This document shows positions 43,372 to 43,532 of a DNA stretch of 43,532 bases, piece by piece. Numbering within the stretch: position 1 is the stretch's first letter; every line of letters starts with the position of its first letter. The stretch is taken from contig NZ_QPJC01000020.1 of assembly GCF_003337235.1 (NCBI RefSeq), positions 1-43,532 on the forward strand, in the 5' to 3' direction. The stretch is from Halopolyspora algeriensis. Lineage in GTDB: Bacteria; Actinomycetota; Actinomycetes; Mycobacteriales; Pseudonocardiaceae. Under the pieces are notes generated by a model that worked only from the letters and a program-made list of their open reading frames with translations, had not been told where the DNA came from and did not search any database. The position numbers were made by a program, and so were the translations under genes.

Positions 43372-43532
43372 GTGGATCTGTACGAGTACCAGGCGAAGGA
43401 GCTCTTCGCCGCCCACGGAGTGCCGACGCTGCCCGGTTCCGTGGCCACTGATCCGAACGGGGCCAAGGCAGCCGCTGAAGAACTCGGCGGACCTGTGGTG
43501 GTCAAGGCCCAGGTCAAGGCCGGAGGACGGGG
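43372..43532 (+). CDS. sucC: Succinyl-CoA ligase beta subunit, partial (5' end)
   Basis: The first 53 codons of an ATP-grasp ligase subunit, running off the window. The opening [17 protein letters not shown] and the segment [14 protein letters not shown] are diagnostic for the SucC N-terminal ATP-grasp domain. GTG at 43372 follows AAAGGAGAG. Operator j places it under the same regulator as the oxalate genes, so it may be a second, inducible SucC paralogue that regenerates succinyl-CoA as a CoA donor for oxalate, or that acts on oxalate itself. Whether sucD follows is beyond the window. Confidence 0.88.
   Translation, partial: MDLYEYQAKELFAAHGVPTLPGSVATDPNGAKAAAEELGGPVVVKAQVKAGGR

Overview
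This window is high-GC actinobacterial DNA. Many starts are GTG, ribosome binding sites are strong, and the order gcvH-garA-DUF151-merR-gcvP is the one known from mycobacteria and relatives. The style suggests Pseudonocardiales, but the genus cannot be fixed from sequence alone.

Layout. (1) 0.3-2.8 kb: a propionyl/acetyl-CoA synthetase and a small orphan gene. (2) 3.0-10.2 kb: a PgsA-like phosphatidyltransferase, gcvH, garA, a DUF151 nuclease-like gene, a MerR regulator, a tandem glycine riboswitch feeding gcvP, and a cysteine-less HesB-like protein. The ftsR-type MerR gene and the DUF881 genes usually found in this block are absent. (3) 10.2-17.4 kb: a putative DNA glycosylase, a pair of CNNM/CBS membrane proteins overlapping by 4 nt, a POT peptide transporter and release factor 3. 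(4) 17.4-20.8 kb: an arsenic resistance operon, arsR-acr3-arsC-arsO. (5) 20.8-43.5 kb: an oxalate/formate metabolism island.

The oxalate island holds an OFA-type antiporter, formyl-CoA transferase (frc), a ThDP-dependent oxalyl-CoA decarboxylase candidate, an NDP-forming acyl-CoA ligase, a PanE-type reductase resembling oxalyl-CoA reductase, an NAD-linked formate dehydrogenase, a GntR/FCD regulator and the start of a sucC gene. Oxalate would be imported, converted to oxalyl-CoA, and either decarboxylated to formyl-CoA and formate (oxidised by the formate dehydrogenase for NADH) or reduced to glyoxylate for biosynthesis.

Three features stand out. First, the formate dehydrogenase catalytic polypeptide has an in-frame TGA exactly at the active-site position, followed by a bacterial SECIS-like hairpin with a GGTCT apical loop 18 nt downstream, so it is almost certainly a selenoprotein. 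Second, its catalytic subunit is split inside the molybdopterin domain: the [4Fe-4S] segment sits on a separate gene more than 14 kb away. Third, a palindrome with core ATACNGTAT (nine exact copies and one near copy) lies in front of nearly every transcription unit from 21.4 to 43.4 kb, including the gntR gene itself, a universal stress protein, an acyl-CoA dehydrogenase-like gene, a DUF318 permease and a 67-codon orphan gene. These sites define a local regulon that includes genes not previously tied to oxalate use.
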